Assembly (NCBI GenBank): GCA_030039575.1
Contig: JASHVH010000152.1
Coordinates: forward strand, 1 to 5,585
DNA: 5,585 nt
From: Acidimicrobiales bacterium
GTDB taxonomy: Bacteria > Actinomycetota > Acidimicrobiia > Acidimicrobiales > Palsa-688
Direction: 5' to 3'
The position numbers were made by a program, and so were the translations under genes. The notes beneath the pieces were generated by a model, which saw nothing but the letters and a program-made list of their open reading frames with translations, did not search any database and was not told the origin of the DNA. Below are positions 4,927 to 5,585 of this stretch, one piece after another; the first letter of the stretch is position 1, and the number at the start of each line of letters is the position of its first letter.

Positions 4927-5280
4927 CTACCTAGCCCGTTGCGGGACAGCAGGCAGGTGACTAGGGCCCGTGCCGCGGACATGCACCACCTCGGCCGGCG
5001 CGGCGATAACCCTGGACATTTCCGACGCACCTGGCTCCCTGTCACGTCCGTGAGCAGAAGCCCGGCCAAGGCGACGGCTCCACCGGTCACGGCGCAGGCC
5101 CCGCCGACCACGTTCGTGGTCAGCACGGGACCGGTGTTCCCGCGCATGAACGACCGTAGCGGCTCGCCGCGCCCGGAGAGCCTCTCGCGTACCAGCCGCA
5201 GGGCGTCCCCCAAGGCGAACGCATCTGGCGCGAGGGTCGTGACCAGCGCCAGATGGGCAACCGGGAAAGACTGAACGGCA
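4927..5280 (-). pseudogene. Frame-disrupted coding remnant, family not recognised
   Basis: On the minus strand, about 5280-5037 reads as GC-rich-codon protein: LALVTTLAPDAFALGDALRL, then VRERLSGRG, then FMRGNTGPVL and a hydrophobic stretch VVGGACAVTGGAVALAGLLL, ending LTDVTGSQ. The third codon positions are almost all G or C, as expected of a real gene in this genome. Near 5025-5035 the coding signal moves to another frame (MSRVIAAPAEVVHV), which stops at TAG 4927-4929. No good start codon with a ribosome binding site is visible; a TTG at 5213 is possible but lies inside the coding-like segment. It looks like part of a membrane-associated protein broken by a frameshift. I do not recognise the family. 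It is convergent with the membrane protein gene and divergent from the DoxX remnant. Confidence 0.35.
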
Positions 5281-5358
5281 GCGTCTCGGCCACAACAAAC
5301 CCGCGTCGATGATCGCAGCGGGTAGCGACCCCGGGGGCTAGGCTGTAGGACTGCCAGA

Positions 5359-5585
5359 CACGAACACCCAGACGTCGCCTACTCGTGATACGTCAGCATC
5401 CTCAAGTGGATCCGGGACGATAGCTACCACTGGATCGCCCCCCTGGTCTCGGTCACCGAGCTCTTGGTGGGGGTGCTGCTGCTACTTGGCCTGTTCACCG
5501 GCATCACCGCGTTCGTGGGGGCGTGCCTGAACTTCAGCTATGTCTTCGCCGGGTCGGCAGGGGTGAACCCCTTGTTCATCATCAT
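5359..5585 (+). pseudogene. DoxX-family membrane protein, 5'-truncated with in-frame stop, runs off window
   Basis: From 5359 the plus strand reads HEHPDVAYS, a TGA at 5386-5388, then YVSILKWIRDDSYHWIAPLV, SVTELLVGVLLLLGLFTGI, TAFVGACLNFSYVFAGSAGV and NPLFIII at the window edge. This matches the second half of DoxX proteins, where a conserved E in a (G/T)E(L)LVG helix is followed by LGLFTGIAAF and N.....AGSAGVNP. DoxX relatives include the small subunit of thiosulfate:quinone oxidoreductase and other redox-linked quinone-associated membrane proteins. The TGA falls where relatives usually have Trp in a (Y)xWY motif, so it is probably a TGG-to-TGA mutation. The expected N-terminal ~100 residues, with the first helix and LR(L/V)xxGW-type motif, are not found in the preceding bases. 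The gene is therefore probably inactive, unless the stop is a sequencing error and translation starts internally. Confidence 0.65.

Noticed and set aside
4885..5298. Plus-strand 129-codon frame opposite the minus-strand remnant
   Set aside because: Its residues are Pro/Ser/Arg/Thr-rich, typical of an antisense frame; the minus-strand frame has the better third-position GC pattern.
5386..5388. TGA read as tryptophan or selenocysteine (recoding)
   Set aside because: The intact MBL-rhodanese and flavin reductase genes end in TGA, so a code change is unlikely; no hairpin resembling a selenocysteine insertion element was seen, and the gene is also missing its N-terminal half.
1..5585. CRISPR array, tRNA, rRNA, insertion-sequence ends or att-type direct repeats
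   Set aside because: I saw no regularly spaced repeats, tRNA-like cloverleaf, rRNA motif, transposase frame or long direct repeats. Only short inverted repeats are present.

Overview
The window is GC-rich (roughly 60-65% in most coding stretches) and has GTG starts, strong purine-rich Shine-Dalgarno sites and one probable leaderless gene. Together with the protein families present, this points to a high-GC actinobacterium or a similar soil or freshwater lineage. The taxonomic call is an inference from style; there is no rRNA or marker gene.

Layout. Positions 1-361 carry no recognisable gene but hold several strong inverted repeats. A two-gene minus-strand operon follows: a metallo-beta-lactamase/rhodanese fusion of the persulfide dioxygenase-like group (900-2303), then a flavin reductase (362-877), with only 22 bp between them. 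Positions 2304-2964 are gene debris: a possible minus-strand 3' end (2358-2519), the C-terminal end of an NtaA/SnaA-type flavin-dependent monooxygenase on the plus strand (2554-2820), and the C-terminal end of a NIPSNAP-like protein joined to it in another frame (2769-2942). An intact alpha/beta hydrolase lies on the minus strand (2965-3663). Positions 3664-4223 are mostly non-coding but contain a frameshifted fragment with the Walker B region of a HerA/VirB4-like ATPase (3912-4072). A complete small multi-pass membrane protein of about 50% GC lies on the plus strand (4309-4821), with a -10 box placed for leaderless transcription and a palindrome inside the promoter. After it come a frame-disrupted coding remnant on the minus strand (4927-5280) and the truncated, nonsense-containing 3' part of a DoxX-family gene that runs off the window (5359-5585).

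Functionally, the intact genes suggest sulfane-sulfur handling (MBL-rhodanese) linked to reduced-flavin supply. The monooxygenase that could have used that flavin survives only as a fragment. DoxX relatives are also linked to sulfur and redox chemistry, but this copy looks dead. The overall picture is an accessory or decaying region: four intact genes among at least five gene fragments. I did not find a convincing new multi-gene system. The most interesting points are the altered metal site of the MBL-rhodanese protein, the leaderless palindromic promoter of the membrane protein, and the dense scars of gene loss.
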